A stretch of DNA of 64,000 bases, taken from the NCBI GenBank assembly GCA_963817465.1, contig CAWFOP010000018.1, forward strand, positions 62,001-126,000, read 5' to 3'. Positions within the stretch are counted from its first letter, which is position 1, and each line of letters starts with the position of its first letter. This DNA comes from CAMPKL01 sp963817465. GTDB lineage: Bacteria; Acidobacteriota; Terriglobia; Bryobacterales; UBA6623. Under the pieces are notes generated by a model that searched no databases, was not told the origin of the DNA, and worked only from the letters and a program-made list of their open reading frames with translations. Below are positions 54,637 through 63,793 of the stretch, piece by piece. Made by a program: the position numbers and the translations under genes.

Positions 54637-55110
54637 CTACATGCCCGAATTGCGCGCGGCGATCGCGGCCAAGCCGCCCGCCGCCGCTGAGTTGACCACC
54701 GTGAAGCCCTTATAGAGATTCTTTTCCGGGGCTTTGTGAATCGCCCACGCCTGGTAAGCGAACAACCCGATTCCGGCGCCCGCCTTGATGGCCGTGGCGC
54801 GCCCGCTCGAGAACGTCCCGTCCGAACCGCGTAACAGCGGATTGGCCTCGAGCTTGCCGGACGACGAGTTGGCGTCGAGCAGGTTCGCGACGGCGAAGGC
54901 CGCCCACGAGGCGATCCAAGCGCGCTTCCAGCGCTTGCGGCTCTCGATCTTCCCCGCGGCGGCGACCGAGTACAGTTGGCGGTCCATCGCCTGCCGCACG
55001 ACCGGAGTGATCACGGTGCGGTAATCCGAGGAGTACTCGGTCGGGTCCTGGGCGAGTGCGGCCGCGTTGAACAGGAGCGAGAAGCAGAGGGCGCCGAGAA
55101 GCTTGTTCAT
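54637..55110 (-). CDS. Exported small protein of unknown function
   Basis: 157 residues with a signal peptide (GALCFSLLFNAAALAQ). Two further hydrophobic segments follow (WIASWAAFAVANLLDA and a C-terminal Ala/Gly-rich helix), with a conserved-looking LDANSSSGKLEANPLLRG motif between them. I recognise this as a recurrent acidobacterial small membrane protein without a known role. It faces the GDPD gene with four bases between stops. Confidence 0.65.
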   Translation of the reverse strand: MNKLLGALCFSLLFNAAALAQDPTEYSSDYRTVITPVVRQAMDRQLYSVAAAGKIESRKRWKRAWIASWAAFAVANLLDANSSSGKLEANPLLRGSDGTFSSGRATAIKAGAGIGLFAYQAWAIHKAPEKNLYKGFTVVNSAAAGGLAAIAARNSGM

Positions 55111-55224
55111 GGGACTCCAGAATGTCTCGATCAGGCGTACGTCGCATATGACATGAGGAGTTCAATTTATGCTGGTACTAACGTACGGATATACGGCGTA
55201 CTCACTCGGCTACCATGGGAATTC

Positions 55225-55896
55225 GTGCCTGCGAAGGTCGCCAAACCCAAGAACGCCGAGGAGCGCAAGAAACGCGTCAGCCTGATCCTGCGGCGGCTCA
55301 ACAAGGATTACCCGGACGTCGAGTGCGCGCTGCGCCATTCCAGCGCCTGGGAGCTGCTGGCGGCGACGATCTTGTCGGCGCAGTGCACCGACGTCCGCGT
55401 CAATATGGTGACGCCCGAGCTGTTCAAGGCCTATCCGACGGTCGAGGACATGGCGCACGCCGCGCAGGCCGACGTCGAGCAGCTCGTCAAGACGACCGGC
55501 TTTTTCCGCAACAAGGCCAAGTCGCTGATCGGGGCGGCCAAGGGAATCGTCGAGAAGTACGACGGCGAAGTGCCGCAAACGATGGACGAGATCCTGAAGC
55601 TTCCGGGCGTCGCGCGCAAGACCGGCAACGTCGTGCTGGGCTCTTGGTACAAGAAACCGACCGGCGTCGTCGTCGATACGCATGTGGCGCGCATCTCGAA
55701 GCGGCTCGATCTGACCAAGCACGATGACGCCAAAAAGATCGAGCAGGACCTGATGAAAGCGATTCCGAAGAATCGCTGGATCTTGTTCTCACACCAGATC
55801 ATTCACCACGGCCGGGCGGTGTGCATCGCACGCAAGCCCAAGTGCAACATCTGCAGTCTGTACGACCTCTGCTACTCGAAAGACAAGACCAGCTAG
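55225..55896 (+). CDS. nth: Endonuclease III (DNA glycosylase/AP lyase)
   Basis: 223 residues from GTG 55225. HhH-GPD fold: LLAATILSAQCTDVRVN, the helix-hairpin-helix LPGVARKTGNVVL with the catalytic Lys, and VVVDTHVARI with the catalytic Asp. The C-terminal Cys-x6-Cys-x2-Cys-x5-Cys (CIARKPKCNICSLYDLC) binds a 4Fe-4S cluster. It removes oxidised pyrimidines and cuts abasic sites. The DedA gene starts five bases later, so the two are probably cotranscribed. Confidence 0.93.
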   Translation: MPAKVAKPKNAEERKKRVSLILRRLNKDYPDVECALRHSSAWELLAATILSAQCTDVRVNMVTPELFKAYPTVEDMAHAAQADVEQLVKTTGFFRNKAKSLIGAAKGIVEKYDGEVPQTMDEILKLPGVARKTGNVVLGSWYKKPTGVVVDTHVARISKRLDLTKHDDAKKIEQDLMKAIPKNRWILFSHQIIHHGRAVCIARKPKCNICSLYDLCYSKDKTS

Positions 55897-55901
55897 GCTC
55901 G

Positions 55902-56502
55902 ATGAAGAAGTTCGGACAATGGCTGGCGGGCAGCGTCGCCACGCTTGGCCCATGGGGTCTGTTTCTGGTGGCGCTGGGCGATTCGGCCTTCATTCCCCTG
56001 CCCCAAGGCGTGGACGCCCTGCTGATCGCGCAAGCGATCGCGGCGCCGGCGACGGCGTGGCTGGCCGCGGCGGCGGCCGTGATCGGCTCGCTGATCGGGT
56101 CGTTGGCGCTCTACTACATCGCGTTTCGCGGCGGCCGGGCGATGCTCGCGAAACGAGTCTCCGCGAAAGGCATGCTGCGGCTGGAACAGTTGACGCGCGA
56201 CTACGGCGCGGTCGTTCTCATACCCCCGATGATGCTGCCGTTGCCGCTGCCGACGAAGATCTTCGTCATCGCGAGCGGCGTATTCCAGATGCGGCTGTCG
56301 CAGTTCATCGCGGCGACGGTGTTCGGCCGCGCGGTGCGCTATTTCGGAGAGGCGGCGGTGGCGCTGAAATACCGCGAACAGACCACCACGTTTCTCAAGC
56401 AGAACGTCTGGTGGGCGGTCGCGGGCGGCGTGCGTGATCGTGCTGCTCTTTCTCGCGATCAATCACTGGACCACGCGCCGCGTCAAACAAGGTTCGATCT
56501 AG
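55902..56502 (+). CDS. DedA/VTT-family membrane protein, one frameshift
   Basis: ATG 55902 gives FGQWLAGSVATLGPWG, LGDSAFIPLPQGVDALLIA and the re-entrant-loop region IPPMMLPLPLPTKIFVIA typical of DedA/YqaA-type proteins, likely lipid carriers or scramblases. Near 56429 one extra base breaks the frame; the next frame gives the missing last helix (VLLFLAINHWTTRRVKQ) and a stop at 56500-56502, sharing CTAG with the convergent ybaK stop. About 200 residues, normal for the family. Confidence 0.85.
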
Positions 56503-56966
56503 ACCAGGTCGGCGATCCCGGCGCCGGCGACCCGCGCCAACTCGAGCGGCGACACGATCATCTGCAAGCCGATCACACCCGCGCTGACGGCGATCTCGTC
56601 GTAGATCTCGCACGTCTCGTCGATGAACGTCGGCAGCTCGCGCTTCATCCCCAGCGGTGAGCAGCCGCCGCGCTCATAGCCGGTGAGCCCGCGCAATTCG
56701 CGGACGGGCAGCATCTCGACCTTCTTGTCGCCGTAGGCGGCGGCGGCCTTTTTGAGGTCGAGCTCGCACGGGCCGGGCACGACGAAGACGGCCGGGCCCT
56801 TGCGTTCGCCGACGGCGACGAGCGTCTTGAAGACTTGCTCGGCGGGCATGCCCACTTTGGCGGCGACGGCGACGGCCTCAATGGCGACGCCGCCGCTTTC
56901 GTAAGCGGCGGCGCGGTAAGCGATGCCCGCCGCGTCGAGCAGGCGCATCGCGTTGGTCTTCTTCAC
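56499..56966 (-). CDS. ybaK: Cys-tRNA(Pro)/Cys-tRNA(Cys) deacylase, YbaK/EbsC type
   Basis: 155 residues from GTG 56966 (KKTNAMRLLDAAGIAY), the usual YbaK start and length; the frame upstream runs over the lectin gene and is not coding. Family motifs are FKTLVAVGERKGPAVFVVPG, AAAYGDKKVEML, LTGYERGGCSPLG and the C-terminal IVSPLELARV. It clears mischarged Cys-tRNA(Pro) during translation. It begins 13 bases after the lectin stop and converges with dedA. Confidence 0.92.
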   Translation of the reverse strand: MKKTNAMRLLDAAGIAYRAAAYESGGVAIEAVAVAAKVGMPAEQVFKTLVAVGERKGPAVFVVPGPCELDLKKAAAAYGDKKVEMLPVRELRGLTGYERGGCSPLGMKRELPTFIDETCEIYDEIAVSAGVIGLQMIVSPLELARVAGAGIADLV

Positions 56967-56979
56967 GAAGCGCGGCCGG

Positions 56980-57619
56980 CTACTCGGCGAAGCAGTAGAA
57001 GTAGCCGTTGCCTCCCGTGCTGACCAGGTTCTCTTGGCTGCAGCCGCGCGAGGCGTGGGCGGAGTTCCAAGACGTGGGGTTATCGCCGCCGCCTTGGCGG
57101 TCGTGGTGGCCGAGCTGCGCGCTGCCTTCGCCGCTGCTCGTCCAGTTGGAGCAGGTGTGGTCTTTGCCGTCGGTGAAGGCCGTGCCGTCGAGCTGCGAGC
57201 CGGTGAGAATGTCGTGGGTGTTGGGATCGTCGCCGCGTCCATTGACGACTTCGCCGTTTTCGGTGATCGAGTTCTCTTTGCCGAGCTTGTTGTTGTCGGA
57301 GTGCAGGTCGGCGACGTTTTCGGCGACTTTGTCGCCATTGGCGTTGATACCAGGGTCCGGAGCCAATGCGGTCGCGGGCGTTGACGGCGGCTTGGCCGTC
57401 GGAGGCGCTCGTGCTCAGGTAAGCGTGCCAGGTCTTGTCGCCGGCGCCGGCGGCCGCCGCAAGCTCTTGGCAGTGAGCGTCGGCGCCCTCGAGGCCGCCC
57501 AGGTCAGCGCCTTCGCCGGAACCTTCGCTGGTGATGAAGAAGCTTAGGTCTTGCGCGAACGCGGGAGTAACAACGGCGGCGCCAAGCAGGATGGCCGCCG
57601 CGATGATTGCGGTTTTCAT
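56980..57619 (-). CDS. Secreted lectin-like DUF1554 protein, one frameshift
   Basis: ATG 57619 with AAGGAGGT upstream. A signal peptide (AAAILLGAAVVTPAFAQ) is followed by SFFITSEGSGEGADLGGLEG and DKTWHAYLSTS, then, after one extra C near 57352, NGDKVAENVADLHSDNN, GEVVNGRGDDPNTHDILTG, TCSNWTSS, GHHDRQGGG, HASRGCSQENL and GGNGYFYCFAE. These are the C-type-lectin-like DUF1554 hallmarks. About 213 residues. A short TCCCC/GGGGA hairpin (57639-57652) sits in the leader. Likely a carbohydrate-binding exported protein. Confidence 0.87.
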
Positions 57620-57790
57620 AGATAAGAACCTCCTTCGGTCCCCTCGCGGGGAAGTTCGCGGCATTCTAGCAGGAACCGGCGAAAGCAGGTCGCAGCCCGA
57701 CGCTCGAGCGCGGGGTCGCGCGGCGCGCCGTGAGCCGATTCTTTAGCCGCCGCCCAGGTTGCTTTGGGCCGGGAAGCCTGAACCGGCGGC

Positions 57791-58671
57791 CTATTGCGCG
57801 GCCAAGAACCCCTTGGCGTCCATCCACTCGCGGAAGCGGTCGATCCAGCCCGCTACAGGGCCTTTCAAGCGATCGCGCATCCCGAAGCCGTGGCCCACGC
57901 CCGCGTAGACGTGCAATTCCGCCGACATGCCGGCTTGCTTCATCGCAATGTACAACTCCGGCAAGCCCTGCGAAATGTTCTTGCGATCCTCCTCGCCGCA
58001 AACCAAGAACGCCGGCGGCATCTCCGCCGTCAAGTTCAACCCGTCCGGAATCGCCGGATAGATCAACCCTTGAAACGCCGGACGCGAGCTCATCCGCTCC
58101 ACCGGGTCGGAGGCGGTCGGATCTCCCGCATCATTGATCGCCGCCGCCAAAGCCGCGATCTCGCCGCCGGCTGAGAACCCCATGATGCCGATACGCTCGG
58201 GATCGATGCCCCACTCCTTCGCGCGCGAGCGAACCAAGCGGATCGCGCGATGCCCGTCCGCCAACGCATGGTCGCGAATCGTATACGTCGAGCCTTCCTC
58301 GCGCGCGAGGCGGTACTTCAACACGAACCCGGCGACGCCGTGCTCGCCAGCCATTTGGCCTCGTTGTGGCCTTCGTGCGTGGTCCACAGTTCGCGGTGCC
58401 CGCCGCCCGGCGCCAAGATCACGGCGGCGCCGGTCGCATTCGACTGCGGCGGATACACCGTCAACGACGGGTGGTGCACGTTTGAGACGACATGATCGCC
58501 GCCCTCGGTGATGCGCACTTGCTCTTCGCCGGTCTTGCCCGCCGACCCCGGCGCGTCGCCCGTCCACAGGGGCACGATCATCGGTTCGGCGGCGAGCCCA
58601 ACGGCGGCGAAAGCCATCAACGCTAGAAAGGCCGCAGGGAAGGCGCGTCGCGGGTACAGGAGACTCGTCAT
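57791..58671 (-). CDS. Exported alpha/beta-hydrolase (acetyl-xylan-esterase-like), one frameshift
   Basis: A signal peptide (LALMAFAAVGLAAEP) starts at ATG 58671. Motifs: AVILAPGGGHRELW (oxyanion hole), then in another frame VLKYRLAREEGSTYT, MGFSAGGEIAALAA (nucleophile Ser) and HVYAGVGHGFGMRD (catalytic His). One base is missing near 58345. It is related to the esterase half of the fusion at 24720-26455. Likely deacetylates plant or microbial polysaccharides, consistent with the divergent glycoside hydrolase gene 80 bases away. Confidence 0.86.
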
Positions 58672-58752
58672 AGCGGATAGAGTCTACCAACCCCTCGGTT
58701 TGGAGTTGCGAAGGGTGAGGGGAGTATACTCGGCGCGACCGCCTTTCCACCC

Positions 58753-60180
58753 ATGTCGACACGGCGAACATTCCATTCGATTTTGCCCCTGAGCCTCGCG
58801 CTCGCGCTGCTTGCGGCTTTCGGCTGCGCGCCCGAGCCGCCCGACGAAGCGCCGGCGGCGCCGCCGCTCGTGGGCGAGCTGCAGGTCGCCCCCGGCGGGC
58901 GCTACTTGCAGTACGCGGACGGACGCCCGTTCTTCTGGCTCGGCGACACGGCCTGGCTGATCTTCAATCGCCTCACCCGCGAGGAAGCCGAGACCTACCT
59001 CGAAGACCGGCGCTCGAAGGGCTTCAACGTGATCCAGGCGATGGTGCTGCACGCCGTCGACGACGTCAACGCCTACGGCGCCGCGGCCCTGGTCGACGAG
59101 GACCCCGCGCAGCCCCGCACCACCCCAGGCGCCGATCTCGCCAAAGAAGGCGAATACGACTTCTGGGACCACGTCGATTGGATCGTCGACAAAGCGGCGG
59201 AAAAAGGTCTTTATGTCGGAATGGTCGCGGCCTGGGGGTCGGTCGCGCGCAGCGGCAAGCTCAACCCGGAGAATGTCGAGACGTACACGCGCTTTCTCGC
59301 CGAGCGCTACGGCGACCGGCCGAACATCGTCTGGATCACGGGCGGCGACACGCACGGCGACCAAGACACGGCCGTCTGGGAGCGGATGGGCGCGCTGTTT
59401 AACGAGCTCGATCCCGACGCCCTGGTCACGTTCCATCCTTTCGGGCGCACGCAGTCTTCGACGTGGTTTCACCAGGCGCCTTGGCTCGACTTCAACATGT
59501 TCCAGTCGGGCCACCGCCGGTACGATCAGGACGACTCGCCCGAGGCCAAGGGCGAAGACAACTGGCGCTACGTCGCCGAGGATCTGGCAAAAGAGCCGCC
59601 CAAGCCGACCATCGACGGGGAGCCCTCCTATGAAGGCATTCCGCAAGGCCTGCACGACCCGTCGGAGCCGTATTGGACCGACGACGACGCGCGGCGCTAC
59701 GCCTGGTGGTCGGTCTTCGCCGGCGCCGCGGGCCATACCTACGGGAACTCGGCGATCATGCAGATGCACAAGGCCGAGTACGGCAAGGGCGCCTACGGCG
59801 TCCGCGAGACTTGGGACCAAGCGATCAACGCGCCGGGCGCCGGCCAGATGCAGCACTTGAAGGATTTGATCCTCTCGCGTTCCTACTTCGACCGCGTTCC
59901 CGATCAAAGCTTGGCGGCGGGCGAGAACGGCGAGCGCTACGACCGCGTGAGCGCCACGCGCGGCCCGGACTACGCCTATTTCTACACCTACACCGGCCGG
60001 CCGTTCGCGGTTCGCCTTGGCGTATTGCCGGGCGCTAGGATTCGCGCATCCTGGTACGACCCGCGCACGGGCTCGAGCCAGGAGGTCGGCGAGTTCGACA
60101 ATACGGGCGAGCAAACGTTCGACCCGCCGGGCGAGACGGCTGCGGGCAACGATTGGGCGCTAATTGTCGAAACTCGCTGA
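58753..60180 (+). CDS. Lipoprotein glycoside hydrolase, DUF4038/apiosidase-like (GH140-type)
   Basis: 475 residues with a lipoprotein signal (LALLAAFGC). The TIM-barrel start DGRPFFWLGDTAWLIFNRLT is the DUF4038 signature. NIVWITGGDTHGD and KPTIDGEPSYEG supply the likely acid/base and nucleophile (Asp and Glu). The C-terminal 90 residues (YTGRPFAVRLG, SWYDPRTGSSQEVGEF) are a putative collagen-binding-like beta domain often attached to it. Known relatives cut apiose from pectin. It is divergent from an exported esterase, hinting at a two-gene polysaccharide-degrading unit. Confidence 0.88.
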   Translation: MSTRRTFHSILPLSLALALLAAFGCAPEPPDEAPAAPPLVGELQVAPGGRYLQYADGRPFFWLGDTAWLIFNRLTREEAETYLEDRRSKGFNVIQAMVLHAVDDVNAYGAAALVDEDPAQPRTTPGADLAKEGEYDFWDHVDWIVDKAAEKGLYVGMVAAWGSVARSGKLNPENVETYTRFLAERYGDRPNIVWITGGDTHGDQDTAVWERMGALFNELDPDALVTFHPFGRTQSSTWFHQAPWLDFNMFQSGHRRYDQDDSPEAKGEDNWRYVAEDLAKEPPKPTIDGEPSYEGIPQGLHDPSEPYWTDDDARRYAWWSVFAGAAGHTYGNSAIMQMHKAEYGKGAYGVRETWDQAINAPGAGQMQHLKDLILSRSYFDRVPDQSLAAGENGERYDRVSATRGPDYAYFYTYTGRPFAVRLGVLPGARIRASWYDPRTGSSQEVGEFDNTGEQTFDPPGETAAGNDWALIVETR

Positions 60181-60830
60181 TTTGCTGGCGCGGACGAATC
60201 GGGAAGTTATTGAAAAGTAACGGCCTCGTCCGCTACGACCGCTTCGCGAAGGGGGCGAAGTTGTTGCATTCCGTGCCATTGTGTTCCATTCCGTGCCAAA
60301 AAATGCCATTTTGTGCCGCCGGTCGCCGTTTCGTGCTGCGTTGAGCCGCGCTGTGCCGTTGTGTGCCGTGCCCGGTCTTGTAAGCCCTTTTGAATCTGTT
60401 GCATGCGACCTGCGGCGCCGCTCCTCTTTCAGGGTAGCGCGGGCGACCAAGCGGCGGCGCCCGGCTGCGGTGGCAACTTGTTGGGATGGCTGGACTTGCC
60501 GCGCTCGATTTTTTGGCACGAGGGGACGGTCCACACGCGGGTTTCGGCGTTGTGCTGGGTTCGGGCGGCATGGACAGTCCCGCTCGGCTAGCGCTGTGCT
60601 TGTTGCGAAGGGGACCGCCTGTCGCCACTGGCTCCGCGGCACGGGACGGTCCCCTTCGGCTGGCGCTTTTCTTGGCTAGCGACCGGCGAGACCCAAAACC
60701 CGAAGGCCCGGAAACCGGGTCCGAGAACCGCCTCCCATGGCCCGGTCTCAACTTGTCCCCGGTAGCAAAAAGGGTTGGGTCAGGGGCGCCGGTCACGGCA
60801 TGAAACGCTGATTCCGTTCCCGGGAGAGTT
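60181..60830. other. Repeat-rich intergenic region without genes
   Basis: 650 bases. The left part (60261-60375) is a degenerate array of TGCCATT and TGTGCCGT words, including CATTCCGTGCCA twice. The middle holds repeat copy C. The right part has a CCCGG-AAA-CCGGG hairpin near 60707-60719. Open frames on both strands here are repetitive and lack protein-like composition. Confidence 0.6.
60515..60660 (+). repeat. Dispersed REP-like repeat, copy C
   Basis: It starts GGCACGAGGGGACGGTCCAC and continues CGCGGGTTTCGGCGTTGTGC, then GGACAGTCCCGCTCGG. A second arm, CACGGGACGGTCCCCTTCGG, follows about 50 bases on. Over its first 75 bases it matches copy A closely, 34 kb away, in the same orientation. 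Confidence 0.8.
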
Positions 60831-61457
60831 CTAAGGAATCGGAACCGGAGCCGGTGTGGCCATGAATTGGGAAAACCTCCATTGGTCGTCTACCTTTGTA
60901 GCCACCGCATTGACGGCGACGTGACCGGCGGGGGTCCAGAGCGGATTCCCCGTAAGCGGGTCGATTGCCACGTTGAATAGGTGGCACTCGAAATACATCG
61001 CTGCTGTTTGACCATGAACAACAAAGCGTGTTTTGTAGCTCGGCGCAAGTGTAACCACCTTGTTAGCAACCTGAAACGGCCCGAGTACATACTTGACCAA
61101 GCTGCACATCGTGCCGCGATTGGCGGGGTCAGCTGACGGAAAGGGGCAGGTCACCGAGTCGGCGGGATCGCCCTTGCCCCGGTAGTTTCCGTCATACGGG
61201 CTGCCGACATTAAATGTCCACAACCCGTTGTCAATCCACAACGACATCATGTCCCGAACTCGCTCATCGATCGCGGCTTGTGAGTCTCCGTTCAATGGGT
61301 CATGAACCGAGGCCGCCGCGTGGAAAGCGGCATGGAGTTCGTGCAACCTCGCCGTTTGCGTATTGGCGCTTGCGTCGTCGGCCGCGGCGCCCACTGGCAT
61401 TGTCAGAAGCCCTGCGAGGGCCACAGCTCGAAACATCGAATCAAACTTCGTCGCCAT
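60831..61457 (-). CDS. Exported SnoaL/NTF2-like protein
   Basis: 208 residues from ATG 61457, set by GGAGGG and the signal peptide (FRAVALAGLLTMPVGAAAD). An N-terminal helix (LHELHAAFHAAASVHD) and later strands (FVVHGQTAAMYFECHLFNV, GHVAVNAVATKVDDQWRFS) fit the cone-shaped SnoaL-like fold. Family members bind small hydrophobic molecules or catalyse polyketide and steroid reactions. No substrate can be deduced here. It is divergent from a CadC-like regulator. Confidence 0.75.
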   Translation of the reverse strand: MATKFDSMFRAVALAGLLTMPVGAAADDASANTQTARLHELHAAFHAAASVHDPLNGDSQAAIDERVRDMMSLWIDNGLWTFNVGSPYDGNYRGKGDPADSVTCPFPSADPANRGTMCSLVKYVLGPFQVANKVVTLAPSYKTRFVVHGQTAAMYFECHLFNVAIDPLTGNPLWTPAGHVAVNAVATKVDDQWRFSQFMATPAPVPIP

Positions 61458-61610
61458 TACGAATCCCTCCTGAACAGAGAGCCTAATTCGACCGTGCCGC
61501 AAACGCCATGACCGAATCCTGAACTGTGGATGATCAGGTGATGATGCGACGAACCGAAAGCTCTAGTAACGCGCGAACGCCGGTGCTAGACTTTGTGCCT
61601 GGAGGCTGGG

Positions 61611-63626
61611 ATGCAGCCGGTGGAGACCCGCGGCGAGGTGTTGCGCTTTGACGCATTCGAGATTGACCTCGACGGCGGTGAACTACGAAAAGACGGCGTC
61701 CTTATTCCGCTCCAGGACAAGCCGCTCCAACTCCTCGTCCTTTTGGCCGAAAATTCGGGGCGGCTGGTCACCCGCCGGGAAATACGCGACCGACTTTGGG
61801 GATTCGACACGTTCGTCGAGTTCGATGACAGTCTGAATCACGTCGTCAAGAAGGTTCGCCAGGCGTTGGGGGATTCAGCGGAGCATCCCCGGTTCATCAA
61901 GACGCTTCCCCGGCGGGGCTACCGGTTTCTACAGCCGGTCCGTCGGGCGGAACCTGTGGAAATAGGCTCTGCTCCGCGAGAGACGGCGAACCGCACCGGC
62001 TCTCGAACCAGCCGCACTGAGCGTCGGCCGCGCCGCGCAGTCATTCTTCTCTCCATCCTGGCCGTGGCGGCGTGCGGTGCGCTTTGGCGGGTTCGCGGCC
62101 CTCGCACACCCCCTTCGAAACCGATCCACACTCTGCTGATCTTACCTTTCCGGTCGCTGAATGCAGGTCCGAAAAACGACTATCTCGGGGAGGGCATTAG
62201 TGAGCAACTCGCGGCCAGACTTACGAAGTTAGATGGGCTGCGTTTGCTGTCGTTCGAGGCCGCGTATCGTGTGAGCTCCGCCGGCATCGGCGCTGTGGAG
62301 GCCGGCAAGCGCCTAAATGCGGAAGCGGTTCTCGTCGGTTCCGTTAGAACCGCTCGTCAAAGGATTCGGGTCAACGCGCAACTGATCCGGACCGCCGACG
62401 GCCAGGTCCTGTGGGCTGATGCCGGCGTCGAGTTGGAAGTGCGGGACCTACTCGAGGGGGAGCGTCTGCTGGCGGCTGTCGTCGCGACGCGGTTGCGGGG
62501 CCCGCTCACTGCCCCGGAGCACAGCGAAATGGCCCGGACGCCGCCTTCCAGCGCGGAAGCCTACGAGTTATTCGTGCGCGGAAAACTTGCGATGCGCGCT
62601 CCAAGACGCGAACAGGACCTTCGGCTCGCCGAGCAACTCTTCGAGCAAGCGGTCCACATCGATCCGAATTTTTCAGAGGCCCTCGCCTGGCTCTCCCTAG
62701 CTCAAGCCAAGAGATTCCAATTGGGTCTGTCGGGAGATGAAGTCCGGCGAGCCGGCATGACGAACGCACGAAGAGCACTCGCGATAGACCCTACCGTCAC
62801 AATGGCGCGGAGGGCGCTGATCGCCATGTTCGGCACAACCGGCCAGGCGGCGGAGGGGCTCGAGGAGGCGTCGATTCTCAGCAAGTCGGGTGCATCGGAT
62901 ACGCCGTCACTGGAGGCCGTCGCCACCGCATACGAGCAGGCGGGGATGCCGGATCGTGCCGTCCCCATTTACCAGCAGGCGCTTCAGATGGATCCGGATG
63001 AACCGGACATACCGCCTCGATTGGCGTTCGCATCGTATTGGGCTGGGCGATACCGGTTGGGGGCACAGGTGCTCGAACAAGGGTTCCCGGCACCGGCGCT
63101 GCTACCTGGTTTGAACCTCGCGGCGTCAATGGGACAGCGTGAGAGGGCACGATCGATTGGGCTGAGAATGTTGGATGGGACGGAAATCTTGCATGCCGCA
63201 TTCTCTGGATTCATCCTGCGACAAATTGGAGAAACGGCCCTAGTCCGGCAGGTCTTGCGGCAACGGTTGCCGGCTTACAGAAGTCAGGTGATCAACGTCA
63301 GGAACGAACGGGGACACATCGCCCTGGGCCTGATTTATTCGATGCTTCAAGACAAACCGCACGCTCGCGAGCAGGTGCGGTTCGCGCTGGAAATCAACCC
63401 GAACAATCCATGGACGCTCTTCTTTTCTTCCGAAATCGAAGCCGAGCTGGGCGATGATCGTCAAGCTATCGCCCAGGCGAAACTAGCGGTGGCGCAGGGC
63501 TTCCTGTCACAACATTACTTCGATTGGCCGCCAGGACCGCTCTACCGGCTTCGCTCGCATCCGGACATTCGCACTTTGAGGCGGGCGCTCTCTTTGCATA
63601 TCGCTACGCTGAGAAAACAGTACTGA
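61611..63626 (+). CDS. CadC-like transcription regulator with membrane helix and TPR domain
   Basis: 671 residues from ATG 61611, with GGAGG upstream. An OmpR/ToxR-type winged helix at the N-terminus (FEIDLDGGELRKDG, LWGFDTFVEFDDSLN, KTLPRRGYRF) is followed by one transmembrane helix (AVILLSILAVAACGAL), then a TolB-like N-terminal domain (LLILPFRSLN, ISEQLAARLTKL) and TPR repeats. Such proteins sense outside the membrane and bind DNA from the membrane. It is very common in Acidobacteriota. The target may be the adjacent divergent gene. Confidence 0.87.
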   Translation: MQPVETRGEVLRFDAFEIDLDGGELRKDGVLIPLQDKPLQLLVLLAENSGRLVTRREIRDRLWGFDTFVEFDDSLNHVVKKVRQALGDSAEHPRFIKTLPRRGYRFLQPVRRAEPVEIGSAPRETANRTGSRTSRTERRPRRAVILLSILAVAACGALWRVRGPRTPPSKPIHTLLILPFRSLNAGPKNDYLGEGISEQLAARLTKLDGLRLLSFEAAYRVSSAGIGAVEAGKRLNAEAVLVGSVRTARQRIRVNAQLIRTADGQVLWADAGVELEVRDLLEGERLLAAVVATRLRGPLTAPEHSEMARTPPSSAEAYELFVRGKLAMRAPRREQDLRLAEQLFEQAVHIDPNFSEALAWLSLAQAKRFQLGLSGDEVRRAGMTNARRALAIDPTVTMARRALIAMFGTTGQAAEGLEEASILSKSGASDTPSLEAVATAYEQAGMPDRAVPIYQQALQMDPDEPDIPPRLAFASYWAGRYRLGAQVLEQGFPAPALLPGLNLAASMGQRERARSIGLRMLDGTEILHAAFSGFILRQIGETALVRQVLRQRLPAYRSQVINVRNERGHIALGLIYSMLQDKPHAREQVRFALEINPNNPWTLFFSSEIEAELGDDRQAIAQAKLAVAQGFLSQHYFDWPPGPLYRLRSHPDIRTLRRALSLHIATLRKQY

Positions 63627-63793
63627 CTTCGCCGCGGGATATCCCCTGGATGCGGTCGTAGAGTCCAAGCGCCTTTTACGGGAGGAAAGTCTCTTACACC
63701 CCCGTCGCTCGCACGTAACCTCACAAGCCCGAACCGCCCGTCCCTTCAAGCCCCTTTGCGAAAGCGGGGCCGAACTCGCTATCCTCCCGCCGA

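Noticed and set aside
60233..60796. Overlapping minus-strand frames with repeated Arg/Ala-rich text
   Set aside because: They cover the repeat array and repeat copy C, have no ribosome site and no protein-like composition.
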